Numbered from the stretch's first letter, positions 1 through 9,945 are shown. The stretch is 64,000 bases of DNA from Corynebacterium xerosis NBRC 16721 = ATCC 373 (GCF_001552415.1 NZ_BCRD01000001.1:62001-126000), one strand, 5' to 3'. The notes: generated by a model from the letters alone, not told the origin. Numbers and translations are program-made.

Positions 1-40
1 CGGGCGTGGCGGCCGGACCGGCGGTCGTCGGCGTGGTCAC
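1..40 (-). CDS. Start of an ABC permease gene (partial)
   Basis: On the minus strand a GTG at 40 is preceded by AAGGAG with an 8-nt spacer, and the 13 visible codons read MTTPTTAGPAATP before the window ends. It lies about 95 nt downstream of the sugar-binding lipoprotein gene in the same direction, where maltose-type importers normally encode their first membrane permease. The polar start fits the cytoplasmic tail of such a permease. Only the ribosome-binding site and 13 residues are seen; the function is inferred from context. Confidence 0.5.
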   Translation of the reverse strand, partial: MTTPTTAGPAATP

Positions 41-96
41 GAGCGGCACTCCTTCATCGGACGTCGGTCATTCACTGTCGATCATTCAGCGTCGAA

Positions 97-122
97 CCCG
101 GCCGGGAAGGTCCCCGGCCGGG
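97..122. terminator. GC-rich hairpin downstream of the binding-protein gene
   Basis: Two copies of the self-complementary decamer CCCGGCCGGG (97-106 and 113-122) can form a 10-bp stem with a 6-nt loop just after the stop codon at 135. There is no T-run on either side. It may attenuate read-through, so that the lipoprotein is made in excess over the permeases, rather than end transcription fully. Confidence 0.4.
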
Positions 123-134
123 CTGCGATGCGTC

Positions 135-1397
135 CTACTTCGACGCCTGCTCCAGTGCGGCCTTCATGTCCGCGATGGCGGTGTCGACGTCCTTGCTGCC
201 GTTGATGGCGGCGTAGGCGTTGTCCTGCACGCCCTTGGACATGGCCTCGTAGTACGGGGAGACCGGGCGGGGCTTGGCGTTCTCCAGCGACTCCTTCAGG
301 GCCGGCAGGTAGGGGAACTTCTCCACCAGCGCCTCATCGTCGTAGATGGAGGCGAGCACCGGCGGGAAGGACTCCTCGGCGAAGCCCATCTGGCTCTCCT
401 CCGAGATGACGAACTCGATGAAGTCGCGGGCCGTGGCCTTGTTCTCCGAGTGCGCGTTGATGCCGTTGTTATAGCCGCCCAGCGTGGACACGCCCATGCC
501 GTCCGGGCCGACCAGCGGCGTGACCTCGAACTTGCCGGCGACCGGGGTCTCGTCGGCGGCGTCGAACATGTACGGCCAGTTCACGGCGTACGCGGACTGC
601 TCGTTGGTGAAGGCCTGCATGGTCTCCTCCTCCGTCGCGCCCGTGGACTCCTTGGTGATGGTGCCGTCGCCGTAGGCGTCGACCAGCGCCTGCAGGCCGG
701 CCTTGGCCTCGGGGGTGTCGACGGTGACGTTGCCCTGGTCGTCGATGAGCGAACCGCCCCAGGCGTGGATGGCGTCGAGGGTGTTCAGGGTCAGGCCCTC
801 GTACTGCGACAGCTGCAGCGTCAGGCAGCCCTTGTCCTCCGGCAGCGGCTCACAGGAGGCGCGCAAGGCGTCCCAGTTCTCCGGGGCCTCGGGGATCAGC
901 TCGGTGTTGCGGTAGAGCAGCTGGCCGTTGGTGTTCTGCGGCACCGCGTACAGCGTGCCGTTGTACGTCGCCGACTCGACGGCCGGCTGCAGCAGGCCGG
1001 AGGTGTCGACCTCCATCTGCTCGGTCAGCGGCACGAGGTAGCCGTTGGCGGCGAACTCCGCGGTCCACGGCAGGTCGAGGGCCATGACGTCGAACTCGCC
1101 GGAGGAGGCCTCCAGCGACTGGACCAGCGTTTCGCGCTGACCGTTGGCGTCACCGGCCAGCTCGTGGACGGTGACCTCTTCCTCGGGGTTCTCCTCGTTC
1201 CAGCGTTCGGCGATCTTCTGGACCTTCTCGATGTCGTTCTTGCCCATGGCGAAGGTGATGGGGCCGCGGGCGTCCTGGCCCTCGTTGGCGGCGGCGTTGC
1301 CGGCGGCGCCGTCGCCGCCGTCGTCGGAGGAGCAGCCCGCGAGAACCAGGCCGGAAATGGCGAGGCCCGCGAAAAGCGATGTGCGGAATGAGACCAT
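135..1397 (-). CDS. Sugar ABC transporter substrate-binding lipoprotein (MusE/LpqY-like)
   Basis: Secreted lipoprotein of 420 aa that captures a sugar outside the membrane for an ABC importer. The start MVSFRTSLFAG is chosen because GAAAGGA lies 8 nt upstream; a longer reading frame has no such site. A signal peptide ends in the lipobox LAGC near residue 20. The mature protein has extracellular solute-binding family 1 features such as FDVMALDLPWTAEFA and NTNGQLLYR, both matched in the LpqY homologue at 42990. The ATPase gene lies upstream in the same direction, an order reminiscent of msiK-musE in corynebacteria, so maltose or maltodextrin is the best guess. The substrate is inferred; trehalose or another alpha-glucoside is possible. 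Confidence 0.82.
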   Translation of the reverse strand: MVSFRTSLFAGLAISGLVLAGCSSDDGGDGAAGNAAANEGQDARGPITFAMGKNDIEKVQKIAERWNEENPEEEVTVHELAGDANGQRETLVQSLEASSGEFDVMALDLPWTAEFAANGYLVPLTEQMEVDTSGLLQPAVESATYNGTLYAVPQNTNGQLLYRNTELIPEAPENWDALRASCEPLPEDKGCLTLQLSQYEGLTLNTLDAIHAWGGSLIDDQGNVTVDTPEAKAGLQALVDAYGDGTITKESTGATEEETMQAFTNEQSAYAVNWPYMFDAADETPVAGKFEVTPLVGPDGMGVSTLGGYNNGINAHSENKATARDFIEFVISEESQMGFAEESFPPVLASIYDDEALVEKFPYLPALKESLENAKPRPVSPYYEAMSKGVQDNAYAAINGSKDVDTAIADMKAALEQASK

Positions 1398-1539
1398 GAT
1401 GGTCGTCCTTTCGTGTCCGTCGGCGCTCGTCTCGCGGCCCGGGCTTTGCGACGGCCCGTGCATGCGTGGGGAACGCGGTCGTGGGATTGCGCGTGAACGC
1501 TCCCCGTCAATCGGGGATTGCCTTCGAGTCTAAAGGTTA

Positions 1540-1555
1540 TGTGGGGCGAATCACA
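1540..1555. promoter_or_regulatory. GlxR/CRP-like operator upstream of the binding-protein gene
   Basis: TGTGGGGCGAATCACA is an imperfect palindrome close to the GlxR consensus TGTGA-N6-TCACA, with one arm mismatch. It lies about 140 nt upstream of the lipoprotein start, with a TAACCT/TTTAGACT-type -10 region between. Corynebacterial GlxR (cAMP-binding) commonly controls maltose uptake genes, so catabolite control is plausible. Just beside it, CCCCG-TCAAT-CGGGG (1502-1516) can form a small hairpin in the leader. Confidence 0.45.
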
Positions 1556-1634
1556 GGGTTGTTTAAGGGCGGGGCCGGAAAGCATCGGGCAACTGCGAAC
1601 ACCGGGCAGGAGGAGGCCGGGGCAGAGGGAAGCT

Positions 1635-2723
<1,089 letters not shown>

Positions 2724-2815
2724 GCGTTCAAGCTAGCAGAGGCGTGGGTCACTGAATCGGCGTCTCATACCCGGGCACGATGGCGCGCCCGCGCCGCCCG
2801 GCTAGCGTGAACGGC

Positions 2816-4144
2816 ATGTCCGCCGTTTCGCCCCGATCGCCCCGATCGCCCCACGAACCACCGCTGTTCGCCGAGCCGCGCAGGCGCAGCCAATGGCCCG
2901 GGGTGCTTCTCGATGCGATGATCGCCGCGCCGGTGCTGATCATGTCGGCGGGCCTGGACAACAGCTACATCTTCAATCCGGTGATGTGGTTGCCGGATCA
3001 GCAGCCGCCGCCGCCCGCCTGGATGACCTCCGTGTACTTCGTGTGGCTGACGGCCGTCTGGTTGCTCGTGCTCCTGCGCCGGCCCCGGTCGCGCGTGCCG
3101 ATGGTCGCGCTGCCCGCCCTGCTGCTCTTCCACCTCATCGTGTTGCCGACGACCTACGCGTCGTTCGCGGTCACCGCCTTCACCATGTTCCACCTCGGCC
3201 ACCACGCGCCGCGGAAGTGGCGGAAGCCGGCGTGGCTCGCGGTGATCGCCGGCACGGTGCTGGCGCTGTGGTTCAAGGGCGAGTCGCTGCTGGTCGTGCC
3301 CGAGGCCGCGATCATCATCGCCCCGATTGCGCTGCTGGTGCTGGGTTTCTTCTGGTTGTTGGGGGTCAATTACCGCCGCCGCGACGAGGAGCTGGCCTCC
3401 CTGCGCGACCGCGCGGAGCTCGCCGCGATCGCCGAGCGCACCCGCATCGCCCGCGAGATGCACGACATCGTCGCCCATTCCCTCACCGCGGTCATCGCGC
3501 AGGCGGACGGCGGCCGTTTCATCGCCGCCAAGCATCCGGACAAGGCCGTCGAGGCGCTGGAGAACATCGCCGGCACCGCCCGCGACTCGCTGGGGCAGAT
3601 GCGCCAGTTGCTGTCGGTTCTCCGCGATCCGGCGGGCATGGGCCCGGGTTCTCCGCTTGACGACGGTACGGTCGGCCCGTCGTCGGCCGCGGTTCCGGAA
3701 GCGTCGCACACTCCGATGCCCGGCCTGGATGCGGTGCCCCAGCTCATCGCGGAGGCGACGAGGTCCGGTTTGCGCGTGGCGTTTTCGGAGACGGGGACGC
3801 GGCCCGCGGTCGGTGCGACGACGCAGCTGACCACCTACCGCATCGTTCAGGAATCGCTCACGAACGCGGTGAAGCACGCCGGCCCGGTGGCGGTGGACGT
3901 GACCATCGCGTGGGGCAAGCGCGACTGCACCGTCACGGTCCGCAACGACGAAGGCCCGCTGTCGCGCGACGCTGGCGGCGCCGCCGCGGGCACAAGGAAG
4001 TGGAGGGGCGCGGACATGGCGAAGACCGGTGGTGGCCGGGGAATCACGGGCATGCGCGAGCGCGTGGCACTGCACGGGGGCACGCTGGACATCGATGACG
4101 CGCCGGGCGGATTCACCGTCACGGCGACGCTGCCGGAGGGGTGA
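2816..4144 (+). CDS. Sensor histidine kinase, NarL/DesK type
   Basis: Membrane sensor kinase of 442 aa. The N-terminal half has about five hydrophobic segments and no large extracellular domain. It is followed by a HisKA_3 dimerisation helix with the phospho-acceptor in REMHDIVAHSL, and a HATPase_c domain (N box YRIVQESLTNAVKHA, G box GGGRGITGMRERV). The ATG at 2816 is chosen because TAGCGT (2803-2808) lies 7 nt before it, the leaderless arrangement, and no ribosome-binding site is seen. The stop overlaps the GTG start of the response regulator, so the pair is co-translated. A low-complexity stretch separates the two kinase subdomains. The signal is unknown. Confidence 0.85.
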   Translation: MSAVSPRSPRSPHEPPLFAEPRRRSQWPGVLLDAMIAAPVLIMSAGLDNSYIFNPVMWLPDQQPPPPAWMTSVYFVWLTAVWLLVLLRRPRSRVPMVALPALLLFHLIVLPTTYASFAVTAFTMFHLGHHAPRKWRKPAWLAVIAGTVLALWFKGESLLVVPEAAIIIAPIALLVLGFFWLLGVNYRRRDEELASLRDRAELAAIAERTRIAREMHDIVAHSLTAVIAQADGGRFIAAKHPDKAVEALENIAGTARDSLGQMRQLLSVLRDPAGMGPGSPLDDGTVGPSSAAVPEASHTPMPGLDAVPQLIAEATRSGLRVAFSETGTRPAVGATTQLTTYRIVQESLTNAVKHAGPVAVDVTIAWGKRDCTVTVRNDEGPLSRDAGGAAAGTRKWRGADMAKTGGGRGITGMRERVALHGGTLDIDDAPGGFTVTATLPEG

Positions 4145-5118
4145 ACGGCATGGGCGGGATCACCGGTGGTGACGAGATGAGCGGGATGAGCGGGAAGGGT
4201 GGGATCGGCGGGATGAGCTGTACGGGCGAGATGAGCTTCATGGGCGAACCGGAGTTCGGCGTCATCCGCGTCGGCCTGGCGGACGACCAGATGCTCGTGC
4301 GGGCGGGGTTCGCCATGGTCGTCGATTCGCAGGATGACATGGAAGTCGCCTGGCAGGTCGACGACGGCGCTGCGGCAGTGGAGAAGGTCACCGGGGACAG
4401 CGGGACCGGCGGGGCCGGGGAGTCTCGCGTTGACGTGCCGGACGTGATTCTCATGGACATCCGCATGCCGGGTCTGGACGGCATCGAGGCGACGCGGCGC
4501 ATCGCCGCCGCCGGGGGAGCTTCCGACGGGCGCGGTGGTGGGGCGGGCCCTCGCATCCTGGTGTTGACCACCTTCGACGTCGACGAATACGTCACCGGGG
4601 CCATCGCCGCCGGTGCGTCCGGGTTCCTGCTGAAGGATGCCGCTCCCGAGGATCTGCTCGCCGCCATCCGCGACGTCGCGGCCGGTGATTCGGCGTTGTC
4701 GGCGCGCTCGGCGGCGCGGCTGATCGCGCAGGTGCGGCCGATGCTCGGTCAGGGAGGTCGCGGTGAAAGGGGGCGCGGTGAAGGACGGGGCGGTGATGGG
4801 CGGCGCGGTGATGGGCGGCGCGGTGAAGGATGGGGCGGTGAAGGATGGGGAACGGAGGCGTCGTCAAGCGAACCGGCCGGCCAGGTGCGGGTCCGCGATG
4901 ACCTGCCCGACCCGCTGACCCTGCGTGAAGAGGAAATTCTGCGGCTGATCGCGCTCGGGCGGACCAACGCGGAGATCGCGGCGGAGCTGTACATCGCGAT
5001 GCCGACCGTGAAGACCCACGTCGGGCGGATCCTGATGAAGACCGGCGCCCGCGACCGCGTCCATGCGGTGCTGTTCGCGCTGAGCACCGGGCGCGTCGGC
5101 GTGGGGGAACTGGGGTAG
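4141..5118 (+). CDS. LuxR/NarL-family response regulator with repeat-expanded linker
   Basis: DNA-binding response regulator, up to 325 aa, partner of the upstream kinase. The receiver domain has the acidic pair in VGLADDQMLVRAGF, the phospho-acceptor in DVILMDIRMPGLDG and the conserved lysine in LLKDAAP. The C-terminal LuxR helix-turn-helix is LTLREEEILRLIALGRTNAEIAAELY with TVKTHVGRILMKTG. Most relatives are about 215 aa. The excess is an N-terminal Gly/Met-rich tail of about 38 residues, and an interdomain linker containing six tandem pentapeptides. GTG at 4141 overlaps the kinase stop; a later start at MSFMGEPEFG would remove most of the odd tail. Confidence 0.82.
   Translation: MNGMGGITGGDEMSGMSGKGGIGGMSCTGEMSFMGEPEFGVIRVGLADDQMLVRAGFAMVVDSQDDMEVAWQVDDGAAAVEKVTGDSGTGGAGESRVDVPDVILMDIRMPGLDGIEATRRIAAAGGASDGRGGGAGPRILVLTTFDVDEYVTGAIAAGASGFLLKDAAPEDLLAAIRDVAAGDSALSARSAARLIAQVRPMLGQGGRGERGRGEGRGGDGRRGDGRRGEGWGGEGWGTEASSSEPAGQVRVRDDLPDPLTLREEEILRLIALGRTNAEIAAELYIAMPTVKTHVGRILMKTGARDRVHAVLFALSTGRVGVGELG
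4761..4850 (+). repeat. In-frame 15-bp minisatellite, six units
   Basis: Six consecutive 15-bp units, all beginning CGGTGA. Units 3 and 4 are identical (CGGTGATGGGCGGCG), as are units 5 and 6 (CGGTGAAGGATGGGG). They encode pentapeptides GERGR, GEGRG, GDGRR, GDGRR, GEGWG, GEGWG between the receiver and DNA-binding domains of the response regulator. Since 15 is a multiple of three, gain or loss of a unit changes linker length without a frameshift. Seen directly in the sequence. Confidence 0.9.
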
Positions 5119-5282
5119 CGCCGCTGTGCCGGCCGGTGCTGGAGCAGTGCCACTGTGCCGACCGGGGCTGGCGTAGTGACACCTTGCTGGGATGGGATCG
5201 AACACATGATCCCCTCACTGCGTTCCCTTTGGTCCCCTCGCTGGGTTCGGAAAAGTACAACGACGGGTGTAGTGGACGGGGT

Positions 5283-5303
5283 TAACGCAGCTTAAGTGCG
5301 TTA
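5283..5303. promoter_or_regulatory. Inverted repeat TAACGCA-N7-TGCGTTA in an intergenic region
   Basis: Perfect 7-bp arms (5283-5289, 5297-5303) around GCTTAAG form a 21-bp operator-like palindrome about 110 nt before the DUF222 gene start. The 5119-5413 gap also holds an imperfect 26-bp direct repeat (5124-5149 and 5153-5178, starting CTGTGCCG) but no recognisable gene. The binding protein is unknown. Confidence 0.45.
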
Positions 5304-5413
5304 TCACGTCACTTCGCTTGCGTGTCACCGGTTGCCGCGCAGGTTGGGCGGCGTCTCGAAAATATAAGCGATTTCGGGTGGCGGGGGAGCGGTGCTCTCG
5401 TTATTGTGGGGTC

Positions 5414-7163
5414 ATGACCAGTCCAGCGGGGTGCGCCACGGATTTGCTTGCGGCGATTGCGGATCTGTCGCGGGCGGTGGAGGTGGCCTGCGGTGGGTGG
5501 GAGCGGTTGTCGCGCGATCAGCGTGAGGACGCCTACCTGGAGTTGGAGCGAGCGCGCAAGAAGCTGGCGATCGTCGATGCGCAGTATGTCCAGGCCCGCA
5601 ATGAGGACCTGTGGTGTTCGGATGAGCGGTTGCCGGCGTCGTTGGCCAAGCGCCAGCGGATCAGCAAGGCCGAGGCCAGGCGGCGGCGTGCGGTGGTGCG
5701 GCGGTTGCAGCCGGATTATCAGCGGTTGGGTGTCAAGGGCAATGAGGGGTTCATGCCGTGCGTGCGGGACAAAGTCGCCGCCGGTGTCATTGGTGCCGAT
5801 GCGGTGGAGAAGATTGACCGGGTATTGCGGAGTTTTCCCGCCCCTGTGCATGCGGAGCTGACTGCGGCGGCGGATCCGCATATCGCGGAGTTGGTCGAGC
5901 ATGTCGATGTTGATGATTTGGATGCGTTGGCTCCGATGTTGCGGGCGTTGTTGGGCATCGATGATCCGTATACCGATGCCGATCGCCAGCGGGCTCGTGG
6001 GGTGCGGGTGGGTGCGCAGGGCCATGATGGGATGAGTCGGATTTCGGGGCGGTTGACGCCGCATTTGGCGGCGTTGGTCAAGCGGTTGGCTGCTGATCAT
6101 GCGGGGCCGGGGGATTTGTTGGCTGATGGTGTCGTCGATGATCGAGATCCGGCGCAGCGGTTGCATGATGCGGTGGAGGCGGCGCTGGCGGCTGGGTTTG
6201 GTCGTGGTGTGGGGCCGGCCGGTGATGGGTGGGGGCCCGGTGAGCCTGACCCTGACATTGACGCTGTCCCCGAAACCGAACCCGAACCCGAACCCGAGCC
6301 TGGGCCGAATGCGGGTGTCGACTCTGGGGCCGCAGCCGAACCTGACTCTGAGCTGGAGCCTGAGCGGGACGCCGGGTGCGATGTGGGCGGTGACGGTGTT
6401 GTGGGGTCGGTGCCGTTGGTGGACCCGGATTTCGCTGCCGGGGCCGATACGTACCTTGCCGATCATCCACCGGGCACGAAGGGCAGACCGCGGTCGGGTG
6501 ATCGGTCGCATCGGCGTGGACGGTTGCAGCCGGCGCGGGGGACGACGTCGGTGGTTGTGGTGGCCACGTTGGAGCAGGTGGCGTCGATGACGGGGATGGC
6601 GTCGACGGATACCAATGTGCAGATGTCGGTGCGGGCGGCGATTGAGCAGTGTGATGCGGGGAATCTGTTTTTCCAGGTGTTGGGGTTCAAGCATGAGTCG
6701 TTGTTCTTGGGCAGGTCGAATCGTCGTGGGTCGATGGCCGTTGTTGGGGGAGGAGGGGATGAGTTCGGCGCCGTCGTCGTCGGCGCCGGCGGCGAGGTGT
6801 CATGTGCATCATTTGGTTAATTGGGCTGCTGGTGGGGGTACGGATCTGCCGAATTTGACGTTGGTGGATCCTGCCACGCATGGGCGTGTGGATGATGCTC
6901 GGCGGGATCCGGACAAGTGGTGGTCGCGGGCGGGTGTGGGGCCGGATGAGCCGAGGGTGGTGTGGATTCCTCCGGAGTCGATGGATCCGCAGCGCACGCC
7001 CGGGGAGAATCGGCATCCGGCGGGGTGGGACAACCCGGGGCGGAGGTTGCGGCGGGAAGCGAAGAATAAACGGGAAAAGGAAGCGCAGGAGAGGAGAGCG
7101 CGGGAGAGGAGGAAGAATCAGGGGCAGGGGGACGACCGGGAACACGGGGAGGGACGAGCGTAG
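5414..7163 (+). pseudogene. DUF222 / HNH-endonuclease (13E12-type) protein, frameshifted
   Basis: The reading frame from ATG 5414 encodes a DUF222 domain and a Pro-Glu repeat linker (PEPEPE). It also reads into the HNH prelude FFQVLGFKHESLFLGRSNRRGSM, then goes out of frame and stops at 6820. The HNH end (CHVHHLVNWAAGGGTDLPNLTL, THGRVDDARRDPDKWW) continues in the +1 frame to 7163. One extra base around 6737-6741 explains the break. The zinc-knuckle cysteines usual in this family appear as SSAPSS and DPATHG, while the HH, N and H residues remain. These genes are multicopy in actinobacteria and their role is unclear. Either a decaying copy or a consensus error plus a divergent nuclease. Confidence 0.75.
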
Positions 7164-7360
7164 GGGGACGACCGGTAATCGGAGGAAGTCCGAGCTCAAG
7201 GGGACGGCCGACCGCAGGGGGGCGGCCGGAACACGGGGCATGGCGGAAGCCTGCGCCCGCGCCACCTGATACCGCGGTATGACCGGTGGGCTCGAATTGC
7301 TCCGCCGAAACCATCCCGTGGGGCGACTTGATTCACCGCCGTTCCGACGAGCATGAAGTC

Positions 7361-8104
7361 ATGTTCGAAATCAAGAATCTGACCAAGTCCTATGGCCGGC
7401 ACCGCGTCGTCGAGGACCTCACCTTCGATGTCCCCGACGGCACCGTGACCGGTTTCCTCGGCCCCAACGGATCCGGCAAGTCCACGACCATGCGCTGCAT
7501 GCTCGGCCTGGACAAGATCGACCGCGGAGAAGCCCTCGTCGACGGCCGCCCGCTGGCCGGCTACCGCGCACCCGCCCGCATCGTCGGCGCGATGCTCGAC
7601 GCCGGGTGGATGAACCCAAAGCTCACCGCCCGCGGCCACCTGATCGCCGTCGCCCGCGGCGCCGCCATCGACGCCGCCCGCGTCGACGAATGCCTTGCCC
7701 TCGTCGGCCTCGAATCGGTCGCCGGCAAGCGCATCGGCGGCTTCTCCCTGGGCATGAAGCAGCGTCTCGGTCTCGCCACCGCGATGCTCGGCAACCCGGC
7801 GCATCTCGTCCTCGACGAACCCGTCAATGGCCTCGACCCCGACGGCATCCGCTGGATCCGCCGCACCATCCGCGGGTTCGCCGACGAAGGCCGCTCGGTC
7901 CTGGTCTCCTCCCACCTGCTGTCCGAGATGGAGGTCACCGCCGACCGGCTGGTGATCATCGGCAAGGGCCGCCTGATCGGTGAATGGGACAAGGCCGAGC
8001 TTCTCGACGGCCACGCCAACCTCGAAGAGGCCTACTGGTCCGTCGCATCCGAGCACGCCGAGTACGGCAGCCGCGGCGAATACGGCACCCCGGCCGTGGC
8101 ATAA
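7361..8104 (+). CDS. ABC transporter ATP-binding protein (ABC-2 exporter type)
   Basis: ATPase of 247 aa, starting MFEIKNLTKSYGRHRVVEDL. Motifs: Walker A GPNGSGKST, signature FSLGMKQRLGLATAML, Walker B HLVLDEPVNGLDPDGI and H-loop SSHLLSEME. The GMKQRL signature and the length match the DrrA/CcmA-type ATPases of drug or lipid exporters. The ATG at 7361 aligns with family starts. The frame stays open further upstream but encodes nothing family-like. A permease gene begins 52 nt downstream, so the two form a two-gene exporter. The permease is frameshifted, so the system may be inactive. The preceding 7125-7240 holds degenerate repeats of GGGGACGACCGG. Confidence 0.85.
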   Translation: MFEIKNLTKSYGRHRVVEDLTFDVPDGTVTGFLGPNGSGKSTTMRCMLGLDKIDRGEALVDGRPLAGYRAPARIVGAMLDAGWMNPKLTARGHLIAVARGAAIDAARVDECLALVGLESVAGKRIGGFSLGMKQRLGLATAMLGNPAHLVLDEPVNGLDPDGIRWIRRTIRGFADEGRSVLVSSHLLSEMEVTADRLVIIGKGRLIGEWDKAELLDGHANLEEAYWSVASEHAEYGSRGEYGTPAVA

Positions 8105-8156
8105 AACGACGACGCATCAACATCCGACCGAGCGAGCAACCTCAGGAGAACACGAC

Positions 8157-9046
8157 ATGACCACCGCGCCGAACAGCCAATCCACTGCCGACAACCAAGC
8201 CACGGGCACAACGCACTCCATGGCGGCTCCCCACTCAACATCCGACACCCAATCCACGGCCACCGCCGATGGAAACCGCCCGACCCCCACGTTCGCGGCT
8301 TCGGGCGGCCCCGTCCCAGGATTCGTCGACCTGCTGCGCTCCGAGCTCGGCCGCCTGATCAACCTGCGGTCGACGTGGTTCTACGCGGTGGCGATCCTCG
8401 CTTCATCGTCGGCCTCCCCGTGATGATGTGGGCCGTCACCCAGGGCGGCCCCGCCGAATTCAGGTACGAACCGAACTTCGCCCAGGTTCTCATCGGCAAC
8501 GACATGGCGGTGCTCATCGCGATCATCTTCGCCGCCGCCGGGTCGTCGTCGGAGATCTCGGGACGCAGGGTGGCGTTCGGCTACCTCTCGTCGAACAGCC
8601 GCACCGGGGTGCACGTCGCCCGGATGTGCGCCCAGGTGCTGATCGTCGCCGCGATCCTGCTCATCGGGTTCGTCGCCGCAGCCGGTTTCCTCGCCGTCGT
8701 CGGCGCACTGATCCCGGAGGGCCCCGGGCTCGCGTTCACCATGATCGGCCTCGCCCTGCTCTGGACCGCCATCGGCTCGGCCGTCGGCATGCTCATCCCC
8801 TTCACCGCCGCAGCCGTCGGCGTGCCGCTGGCCTGGATGCTGGTGGTGGAAGTCGGGGTGAGCAGCGTGCCGCTCGAGTTCCTGCAGACCCTGACCAAGT
8901 ACCTGCCGTGGATCTCCACCCGGCAGCTCAGCGACATGATGGACATCGGCGTATCCGACCTCCATGCCGGCGTCGTGCTGGCCGCCTGGTCGATCGCGGT
9001 CATCGGCGCCGGCCTCGTCCTCGCCCGCCGCCGCGACGTGAAGTAG
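8157..9046 (+). pseudogene. ABC-2-type permease, frameshifted
   Basis: Starts at ATG 8157 behind AGGAGA. A Thr/Ser/Gln-rich cytoplasmic tail of about 50 residues leads to LLRSELGRLINLRSTWFYAVAILA, then the frame hits a stop at 8423. The remaining membrane domain (FIVGLPVMMW to LVLARRRDVK, ending 9046) is in another frame and shows four to five hydrophobic helices. One missing base at the CTT of 8401-8403 would rejoin them into a normal ABC-2 permease of about 296 aa. Partner of the ATPase at 7361. Either a real loss of function or a one-base consensus error. Confidence 0.78.
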
Positions 9047-9065
9047 CCGCGCCCGCCGCACGCCG

Positions 9066-9097
9066 AAGGCCCGCTTCCCATCCGGGACGCGGGCCTT
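9066..9097 (+). terminator. Intrinsic terminator-like hairpin after the ABC exporter
   Basis: AAGGCCCGC (9066-9074) pairs with GCGGGCCTT (9089-9097) around a 14-nt loop, followed by TC. It sits 20 nt after the permease stop and between convergent genes. Confidence 0.6.
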
Positions 9098-9137
9098 TCG
9101 GGCGGGCCCTTCTTTCGGGCTTGACGACGGCCGCCGC

Positions 9138-9851
9138 CTACCCCAACGGCCGGGCCTTCTCGATCTCGGCGATGCGCGCCATGCGCTCGTCATCGCCGCC
9201 GCGCACGATGACCGCCGCCCCACCGACGGACCACGCCGCCAACACCGAACGGATCCACTCGTCGGCGCTGGGGCCACCGGACCAACCACCGGAAATCACC
9301 CGGGCGCCGTCGTCCAGGCCGACCGCCCCCGCGACATCCTTGGCGCGGGCGCCGAGTTCCTCGGGCGTCGCACCGTCGAGAAGCACCTGCCCCGACTCCG
9401 GCCCCATGCCGACGTAGGCATCCGGATGCAGCCGTACCTCCGGTCCGAAATCGACCACGCCCGGCGGAATCTCGCCGCCGGTTTCCACGACGCCGCGGCC
9501 GAAGACGTCATCGGTCACCGCCGCCAGGTACGCGTCGGGAAACTTCTCCTCCCACTCCGACAGCTTCCCGACGCTGGTGAACACCACCAACGGGTCCTCG
9601 TCGCTGAGCTCGATGCCCGCCCGCTCGGCACCGACGACGATGCACGCGGCCTGCCAAATCGGCGGCAGATCGATCCAGGCGGAATCCCCGGGGTCGAGGT
9701 CGAATTCGTCGTGAAGCATGTTCGCGATCTTCGAGGCCCAGTTGTCCAGCGTGATGGCGCTCAGATCGGTGCGGCCACCGGTGGTTTCGTCGTAACAGGT
9801 CAGGCGGGGGACGGAAGGGTCGGCGGCGAGGAGTTCCTTGAGCAGTTCCAC
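9138..9851 (-). CDS. Conserved actinobacterial protein, AMP-binding-like (TIGR03089-type)
   Basis: Protein of 237 aa starting at GTG 9851 (MELLKELLAADPSVPRLTCYDE). TACCCT lies 8 nt before the GTG, so the message is probably leaderless. The sequence resembles the N-terminal lobe of acyl-CoA synthetase-type enzymes (GRTDLSAITLDNWASKIANML, then ISGGWSGGPSADEWIRSVLAAWSVGGAAVIV). It lacks the adenylation signature and the C-terminal lobe. From memory this matches an actinobacteria-specific family of unknown function named TIGR03089. It is unlikely to be a full adenylating enzyme. Convergent with the ABC exporter. Confidence 0.7.
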   Translation of the reverse strand: MELLKELLAADPSVPRLTCYDETTGGRTDLSAITLDNWASKIANMLHDEFDLDPGDSAWIDLPPIWQAACIVVGAERAGIELSDEDPLVVFTSVGKLSEWEEKFPDAYLAAVTDDVFGRGVVETGGEIPPGVVDFGPEVRLHPDAYVGMGPESGQVLLDGATPEELGARAKDVAGAVGLDDGARVISGGWSGGPSADEWIRSVLAAWSVGGAAVIVRGGDDERMARIAEIEKARPLG

Positions 9852-9945
9852 GACACCCCAGGGTAGCGGCGAACGCGATCCTGGCGGCGGGGTCGAGGGG
9901 AGAGTGGGGAGTGGAGCCGGAGGCCGCGGTGCGGGGCGGCTGCAG

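Noticed and set aside
6..1391. Long plus-strand open frame opposite the binding-protein gene
   Set aside because: Reads as low-complexity Gly/Val/Leu/Arg. The minus-strand frame has a signal peptide, lipobox and family motifs, so this is an antisense shadow of high-GC DNA.
7125..7240. Degenerate GGGGACGACCGG repeats after the DUF222 gene as a mobile-element end
   Set aside because: Imperfect, with no inverted terminal repeats or transposase; likely slippage-derived filler.
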